64,000 nucleotides of DNA from Eudorina sp. 2006-703-Eu-15 (GCA_003117195.1 BDSI01000006.1:248001-312000), one strand, 5' to 3'. Numbered from the stretch's first letter, positions 42,813-53,229 are shown. The notes: generated from the letters alone by a model not told the origin. Numbers and translations: made by a program.

Positions 42813-45066
42813 GAAGTGGCCTCACCCGACCTCGCGACCTGCGGATGTATCCACCACCACAAAATCAAACCACCACCCGTCTGGCCTCGGCCCCCTCGCC
42901 TCCTCCCGGTCCCACCTCACCCGTGCCTCATCAGGCCGCGACCTCGTTCCTTGTGGAGGAGGCGGGCGTGCCCCTGGAGCTGATGCCCCGCCTGGCCACC
43001 ACCTACCCCTCCCTGCTGGCCGCCCCGGTGGGGGCCGAGCTGCGGCCCCGACTGGACTTCCTGCGGGCGCTGGGGCCCGAGGCGCCGCCGCTGCTGCGGG
43101 GCACGTTGTGGGAGGAGTGGTGCGGCTGGTGGGTGGCGGCGCGCGGGGGCGACTGGGGCGGCTGCCGTTGTTGCCCCTGCTGCTGTCGGCGGGCGCCGCT
43201 GCCGTTGTTGCCGCTGCCGCTTCAGATCTTGACGCCGCAAGTCAGCGGCTTGTGGTTCGTTCGATTCGTTCGTCCCGCCCGCCCAGCCCAGTCACGGGTC
43301 CTGTCCTCCAGCTCCTCCCCACCTCATCCCATCAGCAACCTCGCCCTTCCGTAAGATCGTAACCCACGGGCCCACCGCGGTCTTGACGTGCGGTGTTGAA
43401 CATTTCTGGTGCCGTCGAGTGCCCGTCAGCCTCCCCCTTGCATTTTCGCATGTGAGGCTTATCACCGGCCCCACCACCACCGGCCCAACCACCCACCGCT
43501 CGACTTCAGGCTGCATGGCGTGGCCAACTGGTCCACGGCGGTGGCGCCCAAGCTGGCGGCTCTGGAGAGGGCCGTGGGGGGCCAGCGGGAGGCGGAGGCG
43601 CTGCTGCGGGCGGTGCCGGAGGCGCTCAAGTACCCGCCGGAGAGCCGCCTGGCGCCCAACCTGAGGCTGCTGACGGGGCCGATGGGGCTGCAGGGCGAGG
43701 TGGGTGGATGAGGGGCGGGGCGGGACGGGGCGGGGCGGCGCGCGGGGCTCTGAGGGAGGGTGTTGGACATTTGGGGTGGGGTGGGGGGGTTTGGATGGAG
43801 ACTTGGAGAGACTGAGACAAAGACTGAGGTTGTAAGAATTCAACAGATTGCTTGAATTTCATCAGCAACTTTCCGTGGTTAGTACCGCTGCTGAGGGAGG
43901 GAGGGGGCCCGGGCAGTTGCTGGCGGGTCAGAGGGGTTCACTGCTGCCAGCCGGCCAGCTGCTTAGCAGTGAGCCGCCCAGCTGCCGGGGGCGGGGGGAT
44001 CCAGCACGCCCCTGGCTGCAGATGACTTGCGCTCAACTGGAGGGTCTCGCTGCCCGGAGGGTCGCACTCACTGCCCCCTTCTGCCCCTTACTGCCCCCTA
44101 AACGATGGCTTACCGTTCCTCCCCCGCCTCCTCCTCAGCCTAATCTCCGCCGCCGCCTCTTACATCCTTCGACCGCCTGGGATGGGACCCCCCTCGCCTC
44201 GTGCTCCTACACACCACCTTCCGAACCCCCCCCCCGACTCCCCTCATCGCCGGAAGCTTTCTCCAGCCCCAATGTCCCAAACCCCTCCGGTTTCCCTCCG
44301 GGCGGGCGGGCTCCCTCCCCTGTCCCCTACCTTGTTCCCCACGACAACCAACCCATCTCCCCAGGCCCTGGCGGCTCTCCTCCGAGGCGCACCAGCCATC
44401 CTCTCCCTCGCCCCCGAGCAGCTCGAAAGCCGCTGGACCTTCCTGCTGGAGGCGGCCAACGGCTCCGAAGCCGATCTTTTGTCGTACCCGCCGTACTTAA
44501 CCGCCAGCTTGGCCAAGGTGACTGGACCGCGGCTCTTCTACGCCGCCCAGCGAGACCTCATGACGCGGTTCAACACGCCCCCACAGCCCGCCTCTGAAGG
44601 GGGCCCGCAAGGAGACGGCGTGGTGGCTGGGGGCCAGGCGGGAGGAGGTCCCGGGGCCGCCGAGGACGGTCTAGCAACAGCGGCCGGGGATCTAGACCTG
44701 AGGTGGCTGTGCGAGGGCGATGACGAGCAGTGGCTGCGGCGGGTGATGGCGGAGCAGCGGCGGCGAGGCGGCGGCGGACGTGGAGGCGGCGGTAGCGGCA
44801 AGAAGGGTGGTGGTGGTGTTATTGGCGGTGGTGTTACTGCGGCTCAAGGCCAGGGGGACACGGCGGGTTGGGAGGGTGAGGGGGAGGGGGAGGGGGAGGA
44901 CGAAGCCTATCATGAGGCGTTGTTGCTGCTGCGGGGGGACTACGAGGAGCTAGCGTCGGAGTGGGGCACGCTGTTGGGCTGGTGCTGCGACAGGGCCTTC
45001 ACGGCGTCGGGGCGGAAGCGGTTCGAGGAGCAGCTGTCGCTGTTCTACCTGCTGGTGCAGGGATAA
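36942..45066 (+). CDS. mTERF-like organellar protein
   Basis: Seven-exon model of 561 aa: 36942-37232, 37719-37870, 38323-38380, 38562-38660, 42935-43128, 43510-43699 and 44365-45066. Phases agree. The N terminus (about 65 residues) is rich in Arg, Ser and Thr and fits an organelle transit peptide. The rest is built from about 30-residue alpha-helical units: LATKLQALGANPQLVLEHP, WADFLASFGFQRLAIQEL, VFLFLRQLGVPNDEIVGPIF and FLVEEAGVPLELMPRLATTYP. The pattern of leucines, a proline and a glycine fits mTERF repeats, which bind nucleic acid in plastid or mitochondrial transcription and RNA processing. Exon 7 includes a Gly/Arg and Glu/Gly low-complexity insert before a final helical end. Intron 4 (38661-42934) is swollen by retroelements. 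The start codon is inferred. Confidence 0.72.
38204..38316. repeat. CCCTG/CCCTGTCC tandem repeats in an intron
   Basis: Pentamer GCCCT units (38204-38246), then CCCTGTCCCTTCC units (38268-38316), precede exon 3 of the mTERF-like gene and make up much of its polypyrimidine tract. Confidence 0.85.
38690..38752. repeat. GGGACTGG minisatellite at the start of intron 4
   Basis: Units of GGGACT with interspersed GGCGCC, in an array of about 60 bp, directly after the exon 4 donor of the mTERF-like gene. Confidence 0.75.
38876..39018 (+). repeat. AC-tailed dispersed element, plus-strand copy
   Basis: Partner of 9340-9470 in the opposite orientation; it ends in CTGTTCTGCCTGCC and an AC run. It lies in intron 4 of the mTERF-like gene. 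Confidence 0.75.
39157..40422 (+). CDS. Penelope-like (YxDD) reverse transcriptase ORF
   Basis: Open frame of 421 aa, ATG 39157 to TGA 40420, wholly inside intron 4 of the mTERF-like gene and on the same strand. Reverse transcriptase motifs are in order: motif A with DFERLYTNLPH at 83-93; motif B with GIPMGISASPFIANL at 187-201; and motif C with RYLDDLLSLNN at 235-245, holding the catalytic YLDD. A thumb-like region follows. The YTN-P, GIPMG and Y-DDLLSLNN combination is like Penelope-related RTs found in algae and animals, not L1 or LTR types. No GIY-YIG endonuclease was seen on either side, and the frame starts close to motif A, so it is probably 5'-truncated. The ORF has no stop or frameshift, so the insertion may be young. 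The exact clade is an inference. Confidence 0.78.
   Translation: MHKNPPSMRYLACSHACPSTRLSDLVTAILRAVTPQFEAYWRTQLPGTEPWLCFSSKAVMHLIAAYNAHGYSHARATPAQAYDFERLYTNLPHALLRNALRNLVAAALATTPFIRVATTDPPQHRPHAKPTHSVSFHANRPAGPQVRTHNRTTTRIFHLDDFDVLLDSLLTSTFIAFGPALVRQVIGIPMGISASPFIANLFLAWYEFRFLRQRFLPTVDATDKRILSRFRYSQRYLDDLLSLNNPYLRDLLSVNDTLRNLHGIYPAELGVSPQKHNHLPAGHMPFLDVLLVPDPIGDNSRYQTHLYDKREQPAFQRVRLSRFVARDSNVNEASKRNIFTGQFHRLLRVITSVDNFCIEIAHLIRALEAQGYARQQMLARLHSLLNAAPHAFYFARRTTHPDIVAVVRRHLAGPAPSTAHH
40423..41257. other. probable 3' region of the reverse transcriptase element
   Basis: Non-coding sequence after the RT stop. Its pyrimidine-rich composition, like that of the ORF, continues to about 40990. An AC run at 41241-41258 precedes the next repeat. 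The 3' end of the element could not be placed. Confidence 0.35.
41258..41619 (+). repeat. LINE 3' end, short copy with AC tail
   Basis: About 345 bp nearly identical to 42391-42736. It starts at CCCTAGCTAGTACG and ends in AGATATGTAACGATAC followed by AC repeats. It is read as a strongly 5'-truncated copy of the element at 41869-42810. Confidence 0.8.
41682..41861 (-). repeat. GGTCCGCTGTAAC-family end, AC-element fragment and (AC)n
   Basis: On the minus strand, TTGACCCCTTCTCGGGGTCC, then GCTGTAACG, matches the family ends at 55590 and 55716. It abuts 41726-41762, the 3'-most piece of the AC-tailed element (CTGTTCTGCCTGCCC), which leads into about 96 bp of pure AC (41766-41861). Confidence 0.75.
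41869..42810 (+). mobile_element. 5'-truncated LINE with ORF end, 3' UTR and (AC)n tail
   Basis: A coding-like frame (residues such as ARAVMEFWQRVASFAELG) ends at the stop at 42065-42067. About 670 bp of 3' UTR follow, the last 346 bp of which recur at 41258-41601. The element ends in TGTAACGATTC and (AC)n at 42737-42810. Its structure, truncated at the 5' end with a constant 3' end and a simple-repeat tail, fits a non-LTR retrotransposon. The ORF piece is too short to place in a clade. Confidence 0.6.
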
Positions 45067-45076
45067 AATGCCGCGA

Positions 45077-45140
45077 TATGTACCGGATGTGCCGTCCTTG
45101 CCGTATGTACGGTATGTACCGTAGGTGCCGGATGTATCGT
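45077..45140. repeat. imperfect tandem GTACCG/GTATGT array after the mTERF-like stop
   Basis: About 65 bp of reiterated CCGGATGT and CCGTATGTACGGTATGTACC lie in the 3' UTR. The embedded palindrome GGTACATAC/GTATGTACC could form a hairpin. Confidence 0.65.
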
Positions 45141-45339
45141 GATTTGGGTTTAGAGGAGGGGTTGTGGAAAGGTGATGGTCTGGAGGTGCATGGTGTGGTG
45201 CTTGGGGTTTTAGAGTTTTACGGGTGCAGGTCAACGGGCGAGATGCTTCTTCGGTGTCCTCCGGGGAAGGGAACGGGTAGTGGGGTAGAGGGGTCTACCT
45301 ACCGGCCGTCGAGCACGCGACGGGCCAAGGGTTTTGATG

Positions 45340-45351
45340 TGTAATGTGTAA
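45340..45351 (+). terminator. double TGTAA poly(A) signal of the mTERF-like gene
   Basis: Two TGTAA motifs (45340-45344 and 45347-45351) lie about 275 bp after the stop at 45066, as expected for a volvocine mRNA 3' end. Confidence 0.65.
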
Positions 45352-46940
45352 TGTGTACGGGCTGGCTGGCTGGCTGGCGTCCTTCAAGGGATAGCCGAAC
45401 GCGCTTTTGGAAGCACCCCCAGGAGGTGCGGAAGAACGGAACCTTCGGCAGGGCAGATCGCTGTGAGCGCATTTTCGTACATACGGGTCGGGGGACAGGA
45501 CAGGAGGCGAAGCTGTACGGCGGCACCGGTCAGTTGTCAGCGGGGACGGGATGCGGCGGTGTTGCAGCGGGCTGGCGCACCCCACCGGCGGAGGGCTGAC
45601 GGTACAAGGTGCGGCAGGTTGATCGGTGCGCGCAGGAGGGCGCCTAGGGGAGCCGCACCGTTACCTGTCACGCCTCGGAGGGCTGTGGGAGCGCGTGTGC
45701 TGGTTAGGAAGGGGGGGACAGCTCAGTTGCGTCTTCCCGATTTTGCCGTCATTGTTAATTTATGTATATTATTTGGAAAGAAACGCTGCTCTAGGTCCGG
45801 CGTTGGTGAGGGGCCCAGGTAATTAGTGTGTTTAAGGGGAGGGACGTCCCCTCTGCGGGGTTGGGGAGGGCCGGAAGGGGAGGGAGCAGGGAGGAGGCGA
45901 AGAGGTTGTCCGAGATGCCGCCTGCGCCGCGTCCATCCAGCCTGATGCAGCCCGTTCGTGCGTGGCCTGTGTGGACCGGTGGCGGTCCCCCTTCCTGACC
46001 CAGGGTCGGGAGGCCCCGGGAACCCTTCACCGCTATTACGCCCGGTGGCTTCCGTACCAAGTGAAGCGGGGGCCCCGAGAGGTGCGCGAGGGTTCATCGG
46101 CTTCATGAAAAATGGGCGGCTTGCGGGCAGGGACCTGCAGGCTGCAGGGACGGCCCCACCCAAAACGCGAGGTCCCCCCGGACCTTTCGTCGCCCTGCGC
46201 CCCCCGTCGGTGGGCTTGTTCGACAGGGCTCGACGGCCCGGAGGAATTTGCCACTTCTGCGATGTGAGACCTCGCATGGCTTGGCTCAGGCCTCCCGCGG
46301 TGCATACACAGCGCTGCGTACTGCCGCGCTTGCGCTCGCGAGGTAGGCCCAAAGTGCCACGGCGGCGCACCGCGAACCAGAGTTGCGTGCGAATTGCACC
46401 GATACGGTAACATACAATAAATTATAGTAATGTTATCAAGATAATAAGGACTGGTCTCGCGCTACTTTCAACTTGCTAGCTCTTAACGTGACTGTGAACC
46501 ACGGAAAAACCTGGAACTGGACATAAACTCCGTAGCCTATCAACCATGACCGCTAGTCCCAAGCAAATCCATTTAACAAGTAACGGTACCAAATTCGACA
46601 AGGCAACCGCGGTACTGCCCGTGGCGGTGAAGGTATATAGGATCCAATTGGATCTATGTAAGATTACGATATTGGATGGTGGGCGCAGCCAACCGCGCTG
46701 CGGCACTAAATTCTTTTACTTCGGTTCAACCTGAATTAGTAATATTGATATCATGATGTGATTAACTTTTGTGGTCATGCAATACACATTAATTCGTATA
46801 CGTGCGAGACACACGGGAAGAAGACGGCTGAAGACGCAGATGCCCCAAATGACAGTTCAGCGCTTGCCCCAGACGCCAGTTCAGCTGGTCATTTAACGCA
46901 GAAAGGACATCACGCGTATTCACAGCCTGTGTATGAATGA
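45352..46940. other. intergenic, no gene recognised
   Basis: GC-rich up to 46400, then AT-richer. Short frames carry no recognisable domain. The part 45900-46330 has the look of a retroelement 3' region but matches nothing else in the window. Confidence 0.4.
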
Positions 46941-47002
46941 ATGAATGAATGAACGTTGCAGCGGACCCCCCAGGGATCAACGATGTATACCAGGGCAAGC
47001 CC
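46941..47002 (-). repeat. GGTCCGCTG(T/C)AAC-family 3' end, minus strand
   Basis: The reverse complement reads GGGGCTTGCCCTGGTATACA, TCGTTGATCCC, GGGGTCCGCTGCAACG, then ATTC units. It matches 41682-41725 and 55672-55730. The tail is about five GAAT units at 46934-46956. Confidence 0.75.
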
Positions 47003-47329
47003 CAGCAGGCCCCGCCGACAAGGCGGTAAGGCACCTCCACACCTCAACGCCGCGATGTGTATGTTCCGGCTAAATAAAACCCACAGGATTACATGCAATG
47101 GACCAGCCGGGACCAGCTGGACCGTCTGAGCTGTCTGTCATCCGGGGCAAGCGCGCAGGCCTCACTCTGCAAGTTGGTTGGTTATCAGGAGCCACACAGT
47201 GGCACTGTTCACGTGCAGGAGGATAGAAGTCTCTGCCGGATCGTATGCTCAGGTAATACATACACTCGAAGGGCGCATTACGGGCCCGACGGACCCGTTC
47301 CATCTGCACGGTGCAGCTCGAGGCACGTC

Positions 47330-47385
47330 TGCGGCATGCACTCTGTTGCATATCAGGGGTCCGCTGTAACATCCTTAATAAAAAT
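47330..47385 (+). repeat. GGTCCGCTGTAAC-family 3' end
   Basis: GGGGTCCGCTGTAACATCC is followed by TTAATAAAAAT. A close relative, CCACTGTAACATCCTTAATA, lies at 48128-48147. The sequence between, 47386-47973, has no recognised gene. Confidence 0.6.
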
Positions 47386-48127
47386 CAGGCACGCGCCGAC
47401 ATGCGCTGTATAATTACAGTTGGTCAGTCGTTGGTCCGTCACGGTACAGCGAGGGCTACGGAGCACACCTGCATGCGGCCGGGTTCTCACCGGCCAAATC
47501 CACGCACGATGACCCACGGGTCTGTAAGGCGGCGGATGGCTGACCCGGGAAAAAGGCACCTACCAGGCGACCGTCCTCTAGAGCCGAGCCCGGCCTCTCT
47601 CTCCTTCCGGCGAGAGCAGGGATACACGGAAGCGCCCCACCCCAGGCATTCTGATGTGCACGCGTCAGTCACATGTGTGGCTCGATTCCCCGATCGTGCA
47701 CCGATGACGTCACGGCAATTCTGTGGCCCCGTCAACCGACAGCTGCTGGCGGACGCCTCAGCCAACATTACAGCTTTCCGCCCAGATAGACAGACGCGCG
47801 ATGCCCAGCGGCAGCTTCACACTTCGGCGGGATGGAAGATCCCCATCCGAGGAATGCCTTTGTCCGGCACAGTGGGACCACCGCCTGACGCACTAGTAAC
47901 CTGGTGAGGTGGTGGTTCGCTAATAGGGGAGCCGTGGTGGCTAACTTCCCCTGAGCGGGCTTTATCCCTTGCTGTGGTTGGTTCTCAGGAACGGGGTGGC
48001 TCCCTGGTAGAGTGGGCAGGGGGAGTGTTTCGGTACACTTGTGGAGCCTGTCCGGTGCGCCGTTTCGCGATTGCAGTGTATGGTGAGGAAGCTTTGGCTG
48101 TCACTATTGACCCGCGGAGTCCACTCT

Positions 48128-48147
48128 CCACTGTAACATCCTTAATA
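48128..48147 (+). repeat. TGTAACATCCTTAATA retroelement end
   Basis: Same terminal string as at 47363-47382. It lies just upstream of the LINE protein fragment, so several truncated elements are packed end to end here. Confidence 0.55.
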
Positions 48148-48154
48148 GCACTGG

Positions 48155-48520
48155 ATGGGTCTGTCGTTTTCAGACGCGGCAGTCGTGATGTCGCCGTCAC
48201 ATGCTACGGCATTCATTCCCTGCAGCGCGCATCGCAAACTAATGCAGTTCCGGTTGTCTTTCTGGGAGCTGGAGGCCAACCGAGGGCGACATCGTGTCGC
48301 TAGGGAACAGCAGGTCTATCGTTGCTGTGGGGGCGAGGGTCAGGTCGAGGATGAAAAGCATCTTCTGCTAGATTGCCCTGTGTGCGACGTTATTCGCGCG
48401 GAGGAGGGCTGTCCTCAGTTCACCACCATGCCGGAAGCCATGGCCTGGGAGCTGGGACCCGGCTCGAATTCACATCTGAATTGGTGGTGGTGGAATTCGG
48501 CATATATTCTACATATATGA
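48155..48520 (+). pseudogene. LINE ORF2 C-terminal fragment
   Basis: The frame carries KLMQFRLSFWELEANRGRH, then a CCHC-like knuckle (RCCGGEG, EDEKHLLLDCPVC). This is the same layout as in the LINE at 2-610 but clearly diverged from it. The frame closes at 48518-48520. Nothing of the polymerase domain is left, so this is a 5'-truncated copy. Confidence 0.7.
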
Positions 48521-48974
48521 AGTTGTATGTCGATACTGACCTTGGTGCGTGTCCGCCGGCATTACTTCGGTTTTGAACGGAAGCGCCGTGTTTGGCGATA
48601 GCTGGCGACTTAAACAAGTATAATAACAATTCGTTTGTTCATACAGGAAAGGTTAAACGAATGCACGATGGCAAGACATTTTTACTTACGCCAACAAGGT
48701 AGGGCGTTATGAATCAAATTAAATCAAAACAGTTCAAGTCCACCATGCATTATACATGGAGTTTGTAGCTAAAGTAGCTTTATGAAGCAACACAACAACT
48801 GGAACTTAACCCTATTCAACGAATGGCGTGCTAATCGTACGCCAGCCAGCACATCGACGACGGCTTAATTAGATCCAGCGCACATTCTTTCCTTTCCATA
48901 CATGTCACGTAAACCTTTGTAGCTGTTTTTCAATTGGGGGCTTTTGTATTGTGGCCCTCGTGATAGCGGGTACG
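48521..48974. other. intergenic, promoter region of the first pherophorin gene
   Basis: AT-richer sequence between the LINE remnant and the ATG at 48975. No coding feature. Confidence 0.5.
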
Positions 48975-51900
48975 ATGGCGCAGGTCGGCGCCATCTTGGC
49001 GTTTGCCTTTATGTGAGTAAGCTGGATATCTAGAAATTACCTGAGGTGGAACGCCTGACTTCTAGGGCCCGCGGGTTTCCCTCCATCCTTTCGCTCGCCA
49101 CTGTCTGTTTGCGTCGCCGCTTACACATGGAATGCAGCCGTTAGCTCGCCCAGCGACAAACACTCTTTCAAATATGATGAACACTTCAAAATGTCTTTTG
49201 GCGCGCCCAGTAGGTGCAGGGAAAACGGCGGACCATTCATACATAACCTCACCCTCCAATGAGCGCCGCACCGCAACTTGAAGCACCCCGGCAACCATAT
49301 TCAATTTGCTTCAACTGCAGGGCAACTGTGCTGGCCAATGGCGCGATCCTGAAGCAGGCAGTGCCGGATACCGACCCGAACGCCTTTCCGTTCTGCGGTT
49401 GCCAGAGCAAGGACGGCGCGTACACGCTGGATGATCAGGTCATTGCGGCGGGTGACTACACCTACTGCTTCACTGTCCGAGTCGTGGCGCCCCGCGGCTG
49501 CCAGGACTACTGCTGTACCACAGACCTGCACAAGTTAGAGGTGGGCGGCAGTACGGCACAGGGGTGATATGCACTCCAGCGCACTCGACCAGGCCGCAGG
49601 ACAGGGAATCGGGGCAGCTTCTTCCGTCTAGTGAATGCGCTGCAGGAATCGTCGGTCCATGGCTATGTCCCGTAAAGGGGAAGGGGAAAGGGAAGAGGCG
49701 AAGAAGAAACGGAGACGTGCAGTGCAAGGGGGCGAGCCCATCCAGCAGATCCAACCTTAGCACCCACGTGATTCGGTCTGGGGATCCCACCCTAGCGGAC
49801 CCTAGGCCCAGCTGGCAGGCTGACCCAAGGGCCTACTCGTCGCCCTCCCCGGTCCTCCTCGAGCAAGTGTTGCGGATTTGCCACAGGGCGGTTGGCTCCC
49901 GTGCCTGTCACTGGAGCTCTGGTTCGGCGACTCGCAGCCCCCAGGCCGCCCCTGGCCCCCCTGCTGCGTTATATATCCATGACCGCAGTCTGAGCTCCGT
50001 GACCAAACACACACCCTTCGTGGGTGCTGGGCTTGTGGCCCCTGCTCTTCAGCCCCGCGGCCGCTAGGGCCTTGCCGGGTGCCGCCGCAGCTGCCGGCCG
50101 CGTGAGGGCCACTGCGTGAGGGCCACTGCGTGAGGGCCACTGCGTGAGGGCCACTGCGTGAGGGCCACTGCGTGAGGGCCACCGCGTGAGGGCCACCGCG
50201 TGAGGGCCACCGCGTGAGGGCCACCGCGTGAGGGCCGGCCAGCCCTCTCCGCATCCCACACGGCGCGGCGCCTTGGCGTGGCTAGCTGGTAGCTGGGTAC
50301 TGACCTCCGCAGCTCAACCTCGCTTCGGGGCATTTTAACCCACGCAGCTTAATCCGGGGGATTAACCCCGGGGATTAACCCCCGCAGCTCCAGCACCAGC
50401 TCCAGCACCAAGCCACCAACCTGCCCGCTTTGTCCCCGCACCCCTCCTCCCGTGCACCCTCCTCCTTGGTCCGCAGATCAAGACGGTCGCGCCGTGCGAT
50501 GTGGGCGGCACCTTCCTGTCCGCCTCCGTGACCAACGCGAACGGCCTCAGGCGCGGGCTGTCCGTGCCGAGCGTCATCGAGCTGAAGAACAACATCAACG
50601 GGGCGATCCTGGGCTACGTCTTCAAGGTCACGGGGCTGGGCCTTAACACCACCACCGCCAACGGCGCGCGTATCTGCGTCAGGCTGGGTCCCAACTCGCG
50701 GGGCCGCGGTTGCACCACCCTGGAGCAGCTGTGCGCCGAATCTAACGTCCCGGGCACCTGCACCTACGGCCTGTTCAACACGAAGAACGACTGCTGCCCG
50801 GGCATCAACACGCCGCCGCCACCGTCGCCGAGGTCGCCGACGTCCCCCGAGTCGCCGTACCCGCCGTACCTGCCGTTCAGCCCCGAGCCGCAGCAACCGC
50901 CTGAGTCACCGTATCCGCCCCTGCAGCCGGATTCGCCGTACACGCCGCCCCCCGAATCGCCGGCCCCGGAGTCGCCCGAGTCGCCGTACCCGCCGCCGCC
51001 TTCGTCGCCGGGGCCTGAGTCGCCCGAGTCGCCGTACCCGCCACCGCCTTCGTCGCCAGGGCCTGAGTCGCCCGAGTCGCCGTACCCCCCGCCTCCCGAG
51101 TCGCCGGCCCCGGAGTCGCCCGAGTCGCCGTACCCGCCGCCGCCTTCGTCGCCAGGGCCCGAGTCGCCCGAGTCGCCGTACCCCCCGCCCCCCGAATCGC
51201 CGGCCCCGGAGTCGCCCGAGTCGCCGTACCCCCCGCCTCCCGAATCGCCGGCCCCGGAGTCGCCCGAGTCGCCGTACCCGCCGCCCCCCGAGTCGCCGGC
51301 CCCGGAGTCGCCCGAGTCGCCGTACCCCCCGCCTCCCGAGTCGCCGGCCCCGGAGTCGCCCGCGCCGCCTTCTCCAGAAGCCCCTATGACACCACCTCAT
51401 AGCATACCGATTCCAAACACAGATGCCAACCGCACCTGCCAAGCTGTCTGCATCGTCTTCAAAATTTCGGGCACCGAGCTTCCACCATCGTACACCTTGG
51501 AGCAGTGTGCCACCATCTCCGCCAACCTGTCCACAACCTTCGCGGCCCTGGCCGAGGAGGTCGGTGCCAACGTCACCTCCCCCTTCCTCCTGGACACCAA
51601 GCAGGGCTGCACCGCAGTCCCCTACAGCCTGCCGATCCTTTGCGGAAAGTTTGCCTCCGCGGACGACGCAGCAAAAGTGAACCCTAAGATGGACAACCTG
51701 ACGAACACGTTCGTAGAGCTGATGGGACTGAGGGAGACCTGCAGGCCGCCGGAAGAGCTGGTCACGGTGGACCTGGTGGGCGATGGTGACGCCGTACCCG
51801 GCGAGTTTTGCCTGTCAGGCCAGGTCAAGTGGCCCTGCGACAACTACCAGTTCAACATCAGCTGCAAGTGAGTGGTGAAGACCCCAGGGGCCGGCGGGAC

Positions 51901-53229
51901 GATGCAGGGCGGCGCGGCGCGTGCTGGGGCATCCGGCCCAGCCCACCCGATACTCGGCGCACTCGTGTGTGCGGAGGAGGGCCCGGCTTGTTAATCGAAC
52001 CTGTACAACTCGTCACTTGTGAACAAATATAACGAATACGTAAGGGTCTATAGATGATGGGCGGGCGGTGGGCTTCTTGCTGTCTGGACGGGCGGGGGAG
52101 ACTAGGTGCGGCCAATGCACAGGATGGGGGCAGGAGCTGGGTCTTGACACCCGATGGAGACAGAGAACCGAGCCCTGGGGCGTGTGCAGCTGGCAGGCTG
52201 GCTGACTGGCAGGCTGGCAGGCTGGCTAGCTGTTTCGTTTGTTATACAAGGGTGCCCGGCTCTGAACACGTCCCGCCATCCTCACCATGTCTCCCTCTTT
52301 CTCCTGGCCCCCCTCCCCCCCACAGCTGCACGACCACGGCTTTCGCGACGCCGTTCGGGGTCGATCTGAGCACCTACGACCGGGTGCCCGGCAACGTGGT
52401 CACCACCCGCCCCAACATCACCCTGTACTGCTTCAACCTCACCACACGAGCGCCCTTCAGCGCTGACGTAAGTTTGCGGGGGACGCGCGGCTTGCCGTGC
52501 TCTGCCTACGGACTCTGCTCTGGGGGTAGCTGGTAGAGGGCCGATAGCGCTTGTTTAATTGAGTTGGATACAGGATGGACCGGTTTGGGTCGGGCGGGTC
52601 TCTTATCGAAACACAACGGACCTACGTCTGCCTCCTGCACGCTTCGGGTTCGGTTCTCTTAGTGGCTGGACATGCCGCAGTAGACGTTTCGTTACGATAC
52701 GGTAGCTCTTGACCTTCGTCGTCTCCGACCCGTCCGGTTTTTGCCAGTTCCCACCCGCGGCCGGCACCCACCCGCCGCCCACCCTAGCAAAACGCCGTGT
52801 CCCCTCCAGCCCTGCTCTCTCCCTCTCCCTCCCTCCATCTCGAGTTGTCACCTCCGCCGCCACCGCCCTGCCCTGTTGCTGCGCCCACAGAACCCCTGCG
52901 CCAACAGGACCATTCTCAATAAGGTCGAGATGATCGCAAACTACGCCGCCAAGAGCTCCTTCTTCGGGTTCTACGTGCAGCCCATCGCCGAAGGCCGCGC
53001 CACGCCCTTCAAGTACGTCCCGCCGTCGTGGGGCGCGCTGGACGAGCCGAACCAGCTGCTCAAGGTGTCGGGCCTGTCCTGGAACTCCGCGCAGGCGAAC
53101 GGCGCCCGAATCTGCCTGGCCATCAGGGCCCCAGCCACCATGGCCACCATCTGCGGCCAGAGCGCCTGCGGCATGTACCTGTTTGACCTGTCGCGGCGGT
53201 GCTGCCCGCTCTACGTCCTGCGCGTTTGA
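48975..53229 (+). CDS. pherophorin A (extracellular matrix hydroxyproline-rich glycoprotein)
   Basis: Five-exon model of 709 aa: 48975-49012, 49321-49540, 50477-51867, 52326-52467 and 52891-53229. Phases agree. The first 38-nt exon plus the start of exon 2 code for a signal peptide ([20 protein letters not shown]). The N-terminal pherophorin domain holds [25 protein letters not shown] and CTTLEQLC. A proline-rich hinge spans about 197-400, built from repeats of [12 protein letters not shown]. The C-terminal pherophorin domain runs from NRTCQAVC to the end, with TLYCFNLTT and CCPLYVLRV. The many paired cysteines fit a disulphide-rich wall protein. Pherophorins build the volvocine extracellular matrix, and some are induced by sexual pheromone or wounding. 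It is a tandem partner of the gene at 57055. Confidence 0.93.
50101..50238. repeat. 14-bp minisatellite in pherophorin A intron 2
   Basis: Nine full copies and one partial copy of CGTGAGGGCCACTG. The first five or so end in ACTG and the later ones in ACCG, so the array grew in two blocks. Each unit holds GTGAG, a donor-like string. Confidence 0.9.
50960..51365 (+). repeat. 48-bp coding minisatellite (pherophorin A hinge)
   Basis: Roughly eight copies of a 48-bp unit code for [12 protein letters not shown] followed by ESPA or SSPG. The two subtypes are mixed along the array, which points to unequal exchange or gene conversion. Confidence 0.85.
52583..52616 (+). repeat. copy of the GGGTCGGGCGGGT motif
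   Basis: In intron 4 of pherophorin A: TTTGGGTCGGGCGGGTCTCT, then TATCGAAACACA. Closest to the copy at 24086-24122. Confidence 0.6.

Noticed and set aside
50101..50238. CRISPR-like array
   Set aside because: The 14-bp units are directly adjacent with no spacers, and the setting is a eukaryotic intron.
50906..51442. Arg/Gly-rich minus-strand frame
   Set aside because: Antisense of the proline-rich hinge; the repeat keeps all frames open.
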